From: Cecembia rubra
Lineage (GTDB): Bacteria > Bacteroidota > Bacteroidia > Cytophagales > Cyclobacteriaceae
NCBI RefSeq assembly: GCF_003014575.1
Contig: NZ_PYGF01000015.1
Location: 1 to 64,000 of the forward strand
Direction of reading: 5' to 3'
Length of the DNA stretch: 64,000 nt
Part shown: positions 8,117 through 16,809 of the stretch, one piece after another
Numbering within the stretch: the stretch's first letter is position 1
Layout of the letters: each line of letters begins with the position of its first letter
The notes under the pieces: generated by a model
Seen by the model: the letters and a program-made list of their open reading frames with translations, nothing else
Told to the model about the DNA's origin: nothing
Database searches by the model: none
Position numbers and translations under genes: made by a program

Positions 8117-8743
8117 ATGAAAAAGTTAACTGCATTACTTCTGTTCTGTGTAATGGTATTTTCGGGATCTTCGGTTTTGGCCCAGGATAGTCAGGGCTAC
8201 AAAATCGGAGATAAGGCATCGGATTTTAAGCTTCAAAGTGTTGATGGTTCTTGGGTTTCTCTAAGCGCACTCAGAAATGCAAAGGGAGCCATAGTAATAT
8301 TTTCCTGTAATACCTGCCCTTATGTGGTGGCATATGAAGACCGGATGATTGAACTTCATAACAAATATGCAGCCATGGGTTACCCGGTCATTGCCATTAA
8401 TTCCAACGATGATAAGTTAAGTCCAGGGGATAGTTTTGATAAAATGAAGGAGAGATCCAAGGATAAAGATTTTCCATTTGCCTATGTTTATGATAAAACC
8501 CAAGAGGTCATCAAGGCTTATGGTGGTACACGTACCCCACATGTATATATTCTAAACAAAGAGGGCAATGATTTTGTGGTGAAATATATTGGTGCAATCG
8601 ATAATAACTATCAAGATGCCTCAGCAGTTACAGAAAGATATGTGGAAAATGCATTGGCTGACTTGATGAATGGCCGAAAAGTAGCAACCTCAACCACTAA
8701 GGCAATTGGTTGTACGATCAAATGGACCAAAAAAGCAGAATAA
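8117..8743 (+). CDS. Exported AhpC/TSA-type redoxin
   Basis: This 208-residue protein has a signal peptide ending at about residue 23 (VLAQ). The redoxin domain follows (GYKIGDKASDFKLQSVDG). Its redox motif is FSCNTCPYVVAYEDRM, with Cys64 and Cys67 in a CNTC arrangement, and the cis-proline is in GGTRTPHVYIL. This belongs to the PRX-like group of thioredoxin-fold proteins with a TCPYV-type motif. It is the second gene of a two-gene unit with the TlpA-like protein. A peroxidase or a disulfide reductase role is possible; the sequence does not decide. Confidence 0.8.
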   Translation: MKKLTALLLFCVMVFSGSSVLAQDSQGYKIGDKASDFKLQSVDGSWVSLSALRNAKGAIVIFSCNTCPYVVAYEDRMIELHNKYAAMGYPVIAINSNDDKLSPGDSFDKMKERSKDKDFPFAYVYDKTQEVIKAYGGTRTPHVYILNKEGNDFVVKYIGAIDNNYQDASAVTERYVENALADLMNGRKVATSTTKAIGCTIKWTKKAE

Positions 8744-8762
8744 TACTTGGATCAGATAAGAT

Positions 8763-8793
8763 AATCCCGGAGCAAGAGCTATGCTTCGGGATT
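8763..8793. terminator. Bidirectional terminator between convergent genes
   Basis: The 12-bp stem (8763-8774 with 8782-8793) has one G-T pair and a 7-nt loop, followed by TTTTATTT on the plus strand. It touches the stop codon of the methyltransferase gene. Confidence 0.75.
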
Positions 8794-9432
8794 TTATTTC
8801 TTCTTACTGATGGATATTCCTGAGCTACTTGTCCTGTCTATTTTGGTTTCGTATTTAGGATTTGCCTGAATCAATTCCATAAATTCCCGTATGCCACTGA
8901 TATTGTTCAGGACATTGTGGGCGGTAAACATTCCATCTTTAGGAATTGTACCGTCCAGGTCCTTAAAGTACTGACTGTACCAGTCTTTGTCAGCATCAAG
9001 GAATACAAATTCTATGGGACCTTTTAATTCCTTCACAATCTGGTGGGCATCCCCCAACCTAAAATCAACATATTCAGACAAACCTACTTCTTTCAGGTTG
9101 GCAATGGCTTGCTTTTGTCTTCTCTCATCAATCTCAATGGTCACTAGTTTTCCACCAGTTTTGCTCAGTGCCCATGCTATCCAAATCGTGGAATGACCTG
9201 TAGAAGTACCCACTTCCAGGGCAGAGGTATATCCATTGGAGACAATAAGGTCGTGAAGGACTTTACCATCTTCGAAAGGTACATTTAAGTCTCTCCACTG
9301 GTGTTTTTTTTCTTCCAGAAACTTTTCCACTTTTTGATCGATCTGTGCTCTTTGTTGGGCTAATGACCAATGGTTTATCCCAATCAACAGGAAAAAACAA
9401 AGAGGTAAGAAGGCTTTTGTGGAAGGTTTCAT
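8794..9432 (-). CDS. Exported class I SAM-dependent O-methyltransferase
   Basis: This 212-residue protein is of the catechol/caffeoyl-CoA O-methyltransferase type (Methyltransf_24-like). The SAM-binding segment is ALEVGTSTGHSTIWIAWAL at about residues 75-93, the acidic strand 2 end is VTIEIDERR, and VFLDADKDWYSQYF holds the catalytic or metal aspartate. Unusually for this family it begins with a hydrophobic signal-like segment ending in SLAQ, so the enzyme may be outside the cytoplasm, where SAM is not expected. Either the segment is a membrane anchor or the substrate is at the membrane. It is monocistronic. Confidence 0.8.
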   Translation of the reverse strand: MKPSTKAFLPLCFFLLIGINHWSLAQQRAQIDQKVEKFLEEKKHQWRDLNVPFEDGKVLHDLIVSNGYTSALEVGTSTGHSTIWIAWALSKTGGKLVTIEIDERRQKQAIANLKEVGLSEYVDFRLGDAHQIVKELKGPIEFVFLDADKDWYSQYFKDLDGTIPKDGMFTAHNVLNNISGIREFMELIQANPKYETKIDRTSSSGISISKKK

Positions 9433-9699
9433 AGGTAGTTCTTTTTCTTTACTGCGTGCTACAAAATCTTGTAATTCAGATCAATATAATGAAAAATGAA
9501 GAAACTTTGCTCATTTTTATCCTTGTATTGGTAAAGAGCCTGATTTTTCTTTCCGATGAGAATGACTGAAGGCTAGCCGTGTAGCTATTCCATTTTAACT
9601 ATGTTGTTTTTGCGTGTTCAACTCAAGGAAGGGGCCAGGTTTCCGGCTAAATCTTTGGTTTTTAACGCCGGATTTATTAGTTTAGCTAAAAGCCTGATT

Positions 9700-10854
9700 A
9701 TGAAAACAAGTTCATTTCCTGTTCTGATTATTTTGATGCTGATTTTTGCCTGTTCCGAAAAAAATAAGCTTCAATCAGTTCATCCTAATGACATTCAGTT
9801 TTTCAAAGTGGATTCCGTCCAGATTCCTTACCTTGGCCTGCTCAATTTGATGGATGTTCACCTTCCTTCCGGGCAGCTTTTATTTTTTAACCAACAAACA
9901 GGTCATTTGGTCTTGGGCAGTATGAGAGGTGAATTGATCCGGGAATTCAGCAAACAAGGAGATATGCCTGACAGCTATGGTTTTTTTCCTTTAGGTGCAG
10001 GAAAGTTCTCAAGCAATGGAAAAGCATTTACCATCATTTCCAATCAGGGAGTCTATACATATGATCTTGAAGGTAATTTGGTGCATGGGGGAAGACATCG
10101 GATAACAAAATTGCCTGCATTTTCTGGAAGAGCTTCCAGTGATATGGAGTTTTTCTGGGTGGGGGACAGAATTCTCACCGTAGGGGCTGGAAGAGGGGAA
10201 TATCCAAGAAACACCCCTGAATTTTATGAAAATTATCAATCTTTGGCCTGGTTTGACACATTAGAAAGAAAGGTTGAACAGTTTATGAAGCTGGATGAAA
10301 AAAGTGTTTTTCGAAATGGCATGGCTCACGACATTTCCCATCTGACCCCAAGGATGGCTTTGGCTAAGGACAAAATTTATTTGGTTCAGGGTATAGAGCC
10401 CGCATTGAATATGCATTCATTGACAGCTCCATATGAAAAGATTAAAAGAGTTGACTTTGATATTTCTGATTATATCTTCAACCAAGGAGAGGAATTTAAA
10501 AAAGCTGATCCAAGAATAATCAATCCTGACATGTTTTCCGGAAGAATAGAAAACCTAAAAGTAACTGATCAATATGTTTTGGTTTCTTTTTTCCCAGGAA
10601 TTCCTGAGAGGGAGCAGGAGAAATATCAAAACTTGGGTTGGATGGATTTTTTAGACAAAACAAGAAAAGATTATAATCCGAGGATGTTGGTCATGGATCT
10701 TGATGGAAATCTACTAACTGAATTAGAGATTCCTTTGCAATTCAGTGAAAGGCAGTGGCTTTACCGTGATGGTTACCTTTGGTTTTTGGCTTCCCTTAAT
10801 CTGAAAGAAGAAGAGGATTTTGTAAAAGTGTATAAGGTAAAATTGGGGGGGTAA
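9700..10854 (+). CDS. DUF4221-like beta-propeller lipoprotein
   Basis: This 384-residue predicted lipoprotein has a signal peptide with lipobox-like LIFACSEKN (Cys about 17). I start it at the ATG at 9700 because the lipoprotein signal begins there; an in-frame ATG at 9601 would put 33 unrelated residues in front. The rest is beta-rich with repeated short blocks such as GQLLFFNQQTGHLVL and RMLVMDLDGNLLTELEIP, typical of six-bladed propellers. I recognise the pattern of the Bacteroidota DUF4221 family, whose function is unknown. It is a single gene, convergent with kmo across a palindromic element. Confidence 0.7.
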   Translation: MKTSSFPVLIILMLIFACSEKNKLQSVHPNDIQFFKVDSVQIPYLGLLNLMDVHLPSGQLLFFNQQTGHLVLGSMRGELIREFSKQGDMPDSYGFFPLGAGKFSSNGKAFTIISNQGVYTYDLEGNLVHGGRHRITKLPAFSGRASSDMEFFWVGDRILTVGAGRGEYPRNTPEFYENYQSLAWFDTLERKVEQFMKLDEKSVFRNGMAHDISHLTPRMALAKDKIYLVQGIEPALNMHSLTAPYEKIKRVDFDISDYIFNQGEEFKKADPRIINPDMFSGRIENLKVTDQYVLVSFFPGIPEREQEKYQNLGWMDFLDKTRKDYNPRMLVMDLDGNLLTELEIPLQFSERQWLYRDGYLWFLASLNLKEEEDFVKVYKVKLGG

Positions 10855-10884
10855 TTGTATTTGACTTGAGTCATTAAGGCAAAA

Positions 10885-11084
10885 AAAAGAGGCTGCCTCA
10901 TAAATAAATGCTTTAAAAACATTGCCCAAATTTTATATGGTGTTTGATTGGTGAAACTTTGTGACTTAGAGCCTTCGTGGCATTTAAAGCCACAAAGCCA
11001 CCAAGTCACAAAGTAATTGATTCTTTAACAGAATTTTATTTGGGCAACAGATCTAGAGTTCTAATTATAAGACAGCCTCCTTTT
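10885..11084. repeat. About 200-bp nested palindromic (MITE-like) element, copy 1
   Basis: Three sets of inverted arms are nested around a centre at 10985. Outer: AAAGAGGCTGCCTCATAA near 10885-10903 pairs with 11065-11084. Middle: ATTGCCCAAATTTTAT at 10921-10936 pairs with 11033-11047. Inner: ACTTTGTGACTT...CGTGGC at 10956-10981 pairs with 10989-11013. The RNA would fold into a long imperfect hairpin. It fills the space between two convergent genes. A diverged copy of similar size is at 62492-62696. Confidence 0.6.
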
Positions 11085-11106
11085 ATTTTTCTTTGCAGAA
11101 GATGGA

Positions 11107-12462
11107 TCAGACCGCTTTTGCTTTATCCAGCTGATCGATGATATCCTCATAATCCAACTTGTCCCAGTTTTGGGTGATCAGTGGATTGGCCATGACCGTA
11201 TCCATGATTTTTTGTTGTAGTTTGCCCAAAGCATAAGCCTCGGAATAGGGCATAGATGAGAAAGTAACCATGGTATAAAGTGGAATCCAGTCATTTGGAT
11301 AGAGGGCATGAAGTTTGGCCTCTATCTTTTTTCGGATAATAAATTTGGGATCTGCCACATCAGCTTTCATTTCTTCAAAATTTTCCAAAGCTAATTGGCA
11401 AATAGCATCTGTATCCGGTTTTCTTTTCTTCTGGAATTTGGCAAAAACCAGTTCCCAGGCAGAAGTTCCGATTTTTTCAATTAAACTATCCAAAATCATA
11501 CAATCCTCAAAGCCACAATTCATGCCCTGACCATAAAATGGAACCATTGCGTGCGAGGAGTCCCCTATCAAAAGGGACTTGTTGAGCATCCAAGGATAGC
11601 ATTCAATTGTAATTAAAGACGAGGTGGGATTGCTAAAATATTGTTCACTCAACTGGGGCATCAGCTGATAGGCATCATCAAAATAGGTTTGGAAAACCCC
11701 TTTGACATCTTTTTCATCCCTGATATTTTCAAAACATACCCTCTCTCCCTCAAAGGGCAGGAAAAGTGTACATGTAAAAGATTTGTCGGGATTGGGAAGC
11801 GCAATCAACATGAAGGATCCTCTTGGCCAAATATGTAATGCATTGGGATCCATTGCAAATTCTCCATCAGCCGTAGGAGGTATACTTAATTCTTTATATC
11901 CATGGGAAATATATTCCTGCTTGTAATTGAAGCGCACTTGCTTTAGCATGGCGTTTCGAAGGGAAGAATAGGCGCCATCAGCGCCAAGGATTACCTCTGA
12001 ACTGATTTTCTCAAGTCCTGATTCTGGATTATCGACTGTGATTTCAAAGTTTCTAAGGTCAACATCCTCTATCCTATGTTCAAAGTGAATGTTTACTCCG
12101 GCTTTTTCAGCCTCATCCATCAGCAATTGGTTGAATTTTCCTCTTGAGATCGAATAGATGGCCTGACCCTCTTTTCCATAAGGTATAAAGCTGGTCTGTC
12201 CATGTTCATTATGGATTTGTCTACCGTACATAGGAATAGTAAGGGGAAGGACTTTTTCTTTAAGTCCAACTTTTTCCAGGGCCTTCCATCCCCTCTCACT
12301 GAGGGCCATATTTATGGACCTGCCCTCTTCTTTGTACTCTCCTTTTCTATTGTCAGCCCTTTTTTCATAAACATGAACATCAAGGCCTCTTTTTTTAAGA
12401 TAAATACTCAGTAAGGACCCTATTAGGCCTGAGCCCAAAATACTGATTTCATTTTTTTTCAT
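11107..12462 (-). CDS. kmo: Kynurenine 3-monooxygenase
   Basis: This 451-residue FAD-dependent hydroxylase converts L-kynurenine to 3-hydroxykynurenine using NADPH and O2. The FAD-binding GSGLIG motif is at residues 10-15. The second FAD motif ILGADGAYSSLRNAM is near 165, and LLIGDSSHAMVPFYGQGMN near 300 is the GD motif with the KMO-typical GQGMN. Length and C-terminal hydrophobic helices match known KMO proteins, which associate with membranes. It follows kynU by 27 bp on the same strand, so the two form a kynurenine operon supplying 3-hydroxyanthranilate for NAD synthesis; nadC is further along at 45206. Confidence 0.95.
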   Translation of the reverse strand: MKKNEISILGSGLIGSLLSIYLKKRGLDVHVYEKRADNRKGEYKEEGRSINMALSERGWKALEKVGLKEKVLPLTIPMYGRQIHNEHGQTSFIPYGKEGQAIYSISRGKFNQLLMDEAEKAGVNIHFEHRIEDVDLRNFEITVDNPESGLEKISSEVILGADGAYSSLRNAMLKQVRFNYKQEYISHGYKELSIPPTADGEFAMDPNALHIWPRGSFMLIALPNPDKSFTCTLFLPFEGERVCFENIRDEKDVKGVFQTYFDDAYQLMPQLSEQYFSNPTSSLITIECYPWMLNKSLLIGDSSHAMVPFYGQGMNCGFEDCMILDSLIEKIGTSAWELVFAKFQKKRKPDTDAICQLALENFEEMKADVADPKFIIRKKIEAKLHALYPNDWIPLYTMVTFSSMPYSEAYALGKLQQKIMDTVMANPLITQNWDKLDYEDIIDQLDKAKAV

Positions 12463-12489
12463 GGTTTGAGAGATTAATCCCTAGGTGTA

Positions 12490-13776
12490 TTAAGCGAATT
12501 TTTGAAGGGATTGTTCAAGTATTTTTGCGAATTGATATACGTCTAAGAAGCTGTTATACAGCGGAGTGGGAGCAATTCTGATCACATTTGGGTTGCGCCA
12601 ATCTCCCACAACACCATGATTGTAGAACTCATCAAAGACTGCTTTGCCACCTTTATGGATCAGCAAAGATAACTGACATCCTCTTTCCGAAGGATTTTTT
12701 GGTGTAATTATTTCTAAAACACCACTTTTCCCGCTAATTTCATGGATGAGAAATTCCAGGTAGCCTGTCAAAAGCTCGCTTTTTTTCCTTAACCTTTCCA
12801 TCCCCGCTTCCTCAAATATGTCCAATGAGGCCTGATGAGCTGCAAGAGCAAGCACATTGGAATTGGCCAGCTGCCAGCCATCTGCCCCATACATGGGTTT
12901 GAAGCCTTTTTCCATTCGGAAGCGTTCTCCTTCATCATGTCCCCACCATCCTGCGAACCTCGGTAATTCCGGACTTTCGGCATGTCTTTCATGAACGAAA
13001 ATTCCCGAAATATTTCCAGGGCCGGAATTGAGGTATTTGTAACTGCACCAGGTGGCAAAGTCCACCCCCCAATCATGCAGCTGCAGAGGGACATTGCCTG
13101 CAGCATGCGCCAAATCAAATCCAGCATAAGCCCCCGCTTCATGTGCTGCTTCAGTAATCACTTCCATATCAAAAACCTGGCCAGTGTAATACTGGAGCCC
13201 AGCCATCATGACCAAGGCCAGGTTTTCCTTATTTTCTTCGATTACCTTAAGAATATCCTCTGTACGAAGGATGTATTCTCCAGCTCTGGGGGCCAATTCA
13301 ATGATGCACTTTTCCGGATCTAAACCGTGGAACTTTACCTGGGTTTCCAGCATGTACATGTCTGATGGAAAGGCCCCAGCTTCTGTGATGATTTTGTACC
13401 TTTTCTGATCAGGTCTGTAGAAAGAAACCATCAAAAAGTGAAGGTTGGAAGTGAGGTTGTTCATAGCTACCACTTCATGTTCATGGGCTCCCACGATGGC
13501 TGCCAGGGCAGGCTTGGACTTTTTACGGACATGATACCAGGCATCTTCACCATAAAAATGGCCATCTACCGCCAGTTTTGCCCAATTTTCCAACTCCTTT
13601 TTAATATATGCTTCTGTCGTTTTGGGCTGAAGCCCAAGGCTGTTTCCACAAAAATAAAGGGCTTCCTTGCCATTGACCTGTGGAAAAAAGAACTTCTTAC
13701 GGAATTCTAATAATGAATCATGTTCATCCATTTTCCTTGCAAAAGCTTCTGAATATTCGTAGTTTATATTTTTCAT
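12490..13776 (-). CDS. kynU: Kynureninase
   Basis: This 428-residue PLP enzyme of aminotransferase fold type I cleaves 3-hydroxykynurenine (or kynurenine) to 3-hydroxyanthranilate (or anthranilate) and alanine. The PLP lysine is Lys247 in TWCSYKYLNSGPG, and Asp221 and His224 in GFDLAHAAGN bind the cofactor. The N-terminal YFCGNSLGLQP is diagnostic for kynureninase. It is the first gene of the kynU-kmo operon, with a divergent RidA gene upstream. A 3-hydroxyanthranilate dioxygenase was not found in this window. Confidence 0.95.
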   Translation of the reverse strand: MKNINYEYSEAFARKMDEHDSLLEFRKKFFFPQVNGKEALYFCGNSLGLQPKTTEAYIKKELENWAKLAVDGHFYGEDAWYHVRKKSKPALAAIVGAHEHEVVAMNNLTSNLHFLMVSFYRPDQKRYKIITEAGAFPSDMYMLETQVKFHGLDPEKCIIELAPRAGEYILRTEDILKVIEENKENLALVMMAGLQYYTGQVFDMEVITEAAHEAGAYAGFDLAHAAGNVPLQLHDWGVDFATWCSYKYLNSGPGNISGIFVHERHAESPELPRFAGWWGHDEGERFRMEKGFKPMYGADGWQLANSNVLALAAHQASLDIFEEAGMERLRKKSELLTGYLEFLIHEISGKSGVLEIITPKNPSERGCQLSLLIHKGGKAVFDEFYNHGVVGDWRNPNVIRIAPTPLYNSFLDVYQFAKILEQSLQKFA

Positions 13777-13932
13777 GGCTTAAATTTTTGGGCTTTGGTC
13801 TTATCAGAGTACCAAGGACTATCTTGAGTAGACTGACAAATACCCAAACTTACAACCTTTCAGCTTTGAAAAAAACGGATTTCCTTTCGGTTGAAGGATT
13901 ATGAATATTTAATTTGCGGAAAAATCATAACC

Positions 13933-14313
13933 ATGAGTAAAGAAATTATCTTTTCAAAAGAAGCACCTGCTCCCATCGGACCCTACAGCCAAGCTGTAAA
14001 AGCAGGCAATACATTGTATGTTTCCGGTCAAATTGCACTGGAAGCTGAAACGGGCGAACTGATCAATGACAATATCACAGAAGAGACCCATGCCGTCATG
14101 AAAAACCTTGAAGCTGTATTGAGGGAGGCTGGATATGGTTTTGGGGATGTAGTTAAATGCACGATTTTTATCAAGGATATGGGCCAGTTTGCTACTATCA
14201 ATGAAGCCTATGGACAATACTTCAAATCCAATCCTCCTGCTAGGGAAACCGTAGAAGTGAGTAGATTGCCAAAGGATGTCAATGTAGAAATTTCGTGTAT
14301 TGCTGTAAAATAA
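13933..14313 (+). CDS. RidA-family enamine/imine deaminase
   Basis: This 126-residue protein of the RidA/YjgF/UK114 family hydrolyses reactive enamines and imines made by PLP enzymes. The start is the ATG before SKEIIFSKEAPAPIGPYSQAV, the family's conserved opening; a TTG 42 bp upstream is less likely. The C-terminal REVVEVSRLPKDVNVEISCIA-like segment contains the conserved arginine (ARETVEV) needed for activity. The gene is divergent from kynU, itself a PLP enzyme, so it may protect that pathway or act on 2-aminomuconate-like intermediates. That link is inference from position. Confidence 0.9.
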   Translation: MSKEIIFSKEAPAPIGPYSQAVKAGNTLYVSGQIALEAETGELINDNITEETHAVMKNLEAVLREAGYGFGDVVKCTIFIKDMGQFATINEAYGQYFKSNPPARETVEVSRLPKDVNVEISCIAVK

Positions 14314-14451
14314 TAAATTAATGGACTGCAAGGGATTGTAATGGGCTCAGGAAATATTCCAGTGCTTTGCTGATCTCCTTTGGAGTCCTTTTTTATTTTG
14401 ATCATCAGTAATTTTGGGAAAACTTTAGCCCGAAAATCAAGTTTGATTCTT

Positions 14452-14925
14452 ATGCCTTTTTTTCCAAGCCATAGTGAAGTATTGGTCTCTTCTCTAAGTA
14501 AGGAGGAAGTAATGGAGCGCTTGGATTTGGTAACAAAAGATGCCAATTTTTTGGAGTATGAGCTGAAAGAAAACCAAGGTTATCAATTCAATGGGACGCT
14601 TTCTGAGGACAGTTTTAGCCTTTCTTTGGTTATTACCAAGGCAGATAGCTTTTTGCCTTTGATTAAAGGAAAACTAGAAGCTACACCCAAGGGAAGTATT
14701 TTATTTCTCCAATATAGTCTATTTCCAGGAACCATCTTTTTTTTGGGTTTCTGGTCTGTGGTGACCGTAATTTTGGCGATTTTCTTTGCAATGGTTTCTG
14801 TGAAATATATCTTATCCGGTATAAGTTTGGCGGTCGGCATAGGCAATTACCTATTTGCATGGAACCATTTCAAGCGGAAAATCAGAGTTTCTCAGGAAAT
14901 CTTTCATGAGCTATTGAATCTTTGA
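14452..14925 (+). CDS. Small membrane protein of unknown function
   Basis: This 157-residue protein starts at the ATG at 14452; a longer TTG form adds 24 residues that read like non-coding sequence. An N-terminal soluble part (1-90) with beta-strand character precedes two adjacent membrane segments at about residues 92-114 and 117-136, then a short basic cytosolic tail (FKRKIRVSQEIFHELL). I do not recognise the family. It lies alone between RidA and fumarase, on the same strand as both. Confidence 0.5.
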   Translation: MPFFPSHSEVLVSSLSKEEVMERLDLVTKDANFLEYELKENQGYQFNGTLSEDSFSLSLVITKADSFLPLIKGKLEATPKGSILFLQYSLFPGTIFFLGFWSVVTVILAIFFAMVSVKYILSGISLAVGIGNYLFAWNHFKRKIRVSQEIFHELLNL

Positions 14926-14977
14926 TTCACCAAAAAGTTTCGGTTAGGCCTACTCATGAAGGTGGTTTATTTAGGTA

Positions 14978-15008
14978 TTTGGATATTCATACAAAATAGC
15001 TATGTATT
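14978..15008 (+). promoter_or_regulatory. Candidate Bacteroidota sigma-A promoter for fumC
   Basis: TTTG at 14978-14981, a 19-bp spacer and TATGTATT at 15001-15008 fit the Bacteroidota -33 TTTG / -7 TAnnTTTG pattern. The spacing is exact and four of six fixed -7 bases match. The start codon at 15065 leaves a leader of about 50 nt. Confidence 0.4.
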
Positions 15009-15064
15009 ATGCCCTTCAGACCTTATTTTAGCGTGCGCAAAAAACGTTCAAAAAATTCATAATT

Positions 15065-16465
15065 ATGAGCTTTAGAATTGAGAAAGATACCATGGGGCCA
15101 GTAGAGGTTCCAGCGGAAAAATACTGGGGGGCACAGACCCAAAGATCTATCAACAATTTCAAAATCGGCGGAGAGCGTAACCGCATGCCGATTGAAATCA
15201 TCAGGGCATTTGCCATTTTGAAGAAGTCAGCTGCACTTACCAATGCAGAATTGGGCGTTTTGGCTCAGGAAAAAGCAGATATCATAGCGAAAGTCTGTGA
15301 TGAAATATTGGCCGGTCAGCATGATGATCAGTTTCCATTGGTAATATGGCAGACAGGTTCAGGAACCCAATCCAATATGAATGCCAATGAGGTGATTGCC
15401 TACAGGGCCCATGTGATTTTGGGAGGCTCTTTAGAGGATTCCAAAAAACTGATCCACCCCAATGATGATGTCAACAAATCCCAGTCTTCAAACGATACTT
15501 TCCCTACGGCCATGCACATTGCAGCGTATAAGATGGTGGTAGAAACAACCATTCCTGGTGTGGAGAAGCTGAGAGATACTTTGAAGGCAAAATCTGAGGC
15601 TTTCATGGATGTGGTAAAGATCGGAAGGACCCACTTTATGGATGCCACACCATTGACCTTGGGACAGGAGTTTTCTGGTTATGTAGCCCAGTTAGATCAT
15701 GGTTTAAAAGCATTGAAGAACACCCTTCCGCACCTTTCTGAATTGGCACTGGGCGGAACTGCGGTAGGAACTGGCCTCAATACGCCAAAAGGCTATGCTG
15801 AATTAGTTGCGAAGAAGATTGCAGAATTCTCAGGACAGCCTTTGGTGACGGCTCCAAATAAATTTGAGGCATTAGCAGCGCATGATGCAATCGTAGAGAC
15901 TCACGGTGCCTTGAAGCAATTGGCAGTTAGCTTAATGAAGATCGCAAATGATATCCGTATGCTTTCTTCAGGTCCAAGATCAGGTATTGGAGAGATTTTG
16001 ATTCCTGAAAATGAGCCAGGGTCATCCATCATGCCGGGTAAAGTCAATCCTACTCAAGTAGAAGCCATGACCATGGTAGCGGCTCAGGTGATGGGCAATG
16101 ACGTGGCCATTTCGGTTGGCGGATCCAATGGTCACTTTGAACTGAATGTATTCAAGCCGATGATGATAGCCAACTTCCTTCAGTCTGCCAGATTGATAGG
16201 AGATGCCTGTGTATCTTTCAATGACAATTGTGCCATCGGGATCGAGCCAAATACACCATTCATTAAGAAGCACTTGGAAAATTCCCTTATGCTGGTAACT
16301 GCCCTGAATCCGCATATTGGTTATGAAAATGCAGCAGCAATAGCCAAGAAGGCACATAAGGAAGGTACTTCATTGAGAGAAGCTGCCTTGGCTTTAGGAC
16401 TTTTGACCAATGAGCAGTTTGATCAGTGGGTAAGACCAGAGGACATGATTGGAAGCTTAAAATGA
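15065..16465 (+). CDS. fumC: Class II fumarate hydratase
   Basis: This 466-residue cytosolic TCA-cycle enzyme interconverts fumarate and malate. Substrate-binding blocks [10 protein letters not shown] (99-108) and [10 protein letters not shown] (141-150), [10 protein letters not shown] with His190, and the superfamily signature [13 protein letters not shown] (319-331) are all present. GxMPGK and the T-H pair argue for fumarase rather than aspartase or argininosuccinate lyase. Class II enzymes are iron-free and oxygen-stable, which suits an aerobe. A small exported protein follows 21 bp downstream. Confidence 0.95.
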   Translation: MSFRIEKDTMGPVEVPAEKYWGAQTQRSINNFKIGGERNRMPIEIIRAFAILKKSAALTNAELGVLAQEKADIIAKVCDEILAGQHDDQFPLVIWQTGSGTQSNMNANEVIAYRAHVILGGSLEDSKKLIHPNDDVNKSQSSNDTFPTAMHIAAYKMVVETTIPGVEKLRDTLKAKSEAFMDVVKIGRTHFMDATPLTLGQEFSGYVAQLDHGLKALKNTLPHLSELALGGTAVGTGLNTPKGYAELVAKKIAEFSGQPLVTAPNKFEALAAHDAIVETHGALKQLAVSLMKIANDIRMLSSGPRSGIGEILIPENEPGSSIMPGKVNPTQVEAMTMVAAQVMGNDVAISVGGSNGHFELNVFKPMMIANFLQSARLIGDACVSFNDNCAIGIEPNTPFIKKHLENSLMLVTALNPHIGYENAAAIAKKAHKEGTSLREAALALGLLTNEQFDQWVRPEDMIGSLK

Positions 16466-16486
16466 CAATAACAAAATAGATAATCC

Positions 16487-16804
16487 ATGAAAAAAGCGAT
16501 TTTGAACCTTTTCTTGGTTGGATTGATGGTCTTGGCCGGAAATCAGCAAGTTTTTGCTAAGGAGAAGTTCTCCAAGGGAAATATTGAATTCTCAGAGGCT
16601 GAAATCAAAAGATTTGCTGAAATTGAAGCAAGGATTATGGAAATCAATGCTTTGGATATATCTGGAATGACTCATCAAGAGAAAAAGGAACTCAGGACTG
16701 AGCTAAAAGACCTGAAAAAAGAAGCTAAGCAAAGTGGCGGTGGACTTTATATCTCCACCGGCGCTTTGATTATCATCCTGATCTTGTTGATTATTCTTTT
16801 ATAA
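16487..16804 (+). CDS. Small exported, C-terminally anchored protein
   Basis: This 105-residue protein has a signal peptide (1-24, ending FAKE), a highly charged helical middle (about 30-80, with KKELRTELKDLKKEAKQ) and a C-terminal glycine-led hydrophobic segment GGGLYISTGALIIILILLI. That makes it a small tail-anchored envelope protein with a coiled-coil-like body. I have seen similar short proteins in Bacteroidota genomes but know no function. It is only 21 bp downstream of fumC and may share its transcript. Confidence 0.65.
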   Translation: MKKAILNLFLVGLMVLAGNQQVFAKEKFSKGNIEFSEAEIKRFAEIEARIMEINALDISGMTHQEKKELRTELKDLKKEAKQSGGGLYISTGALIIILILLIILL

Positions 16805-16809
16805 TCTGC

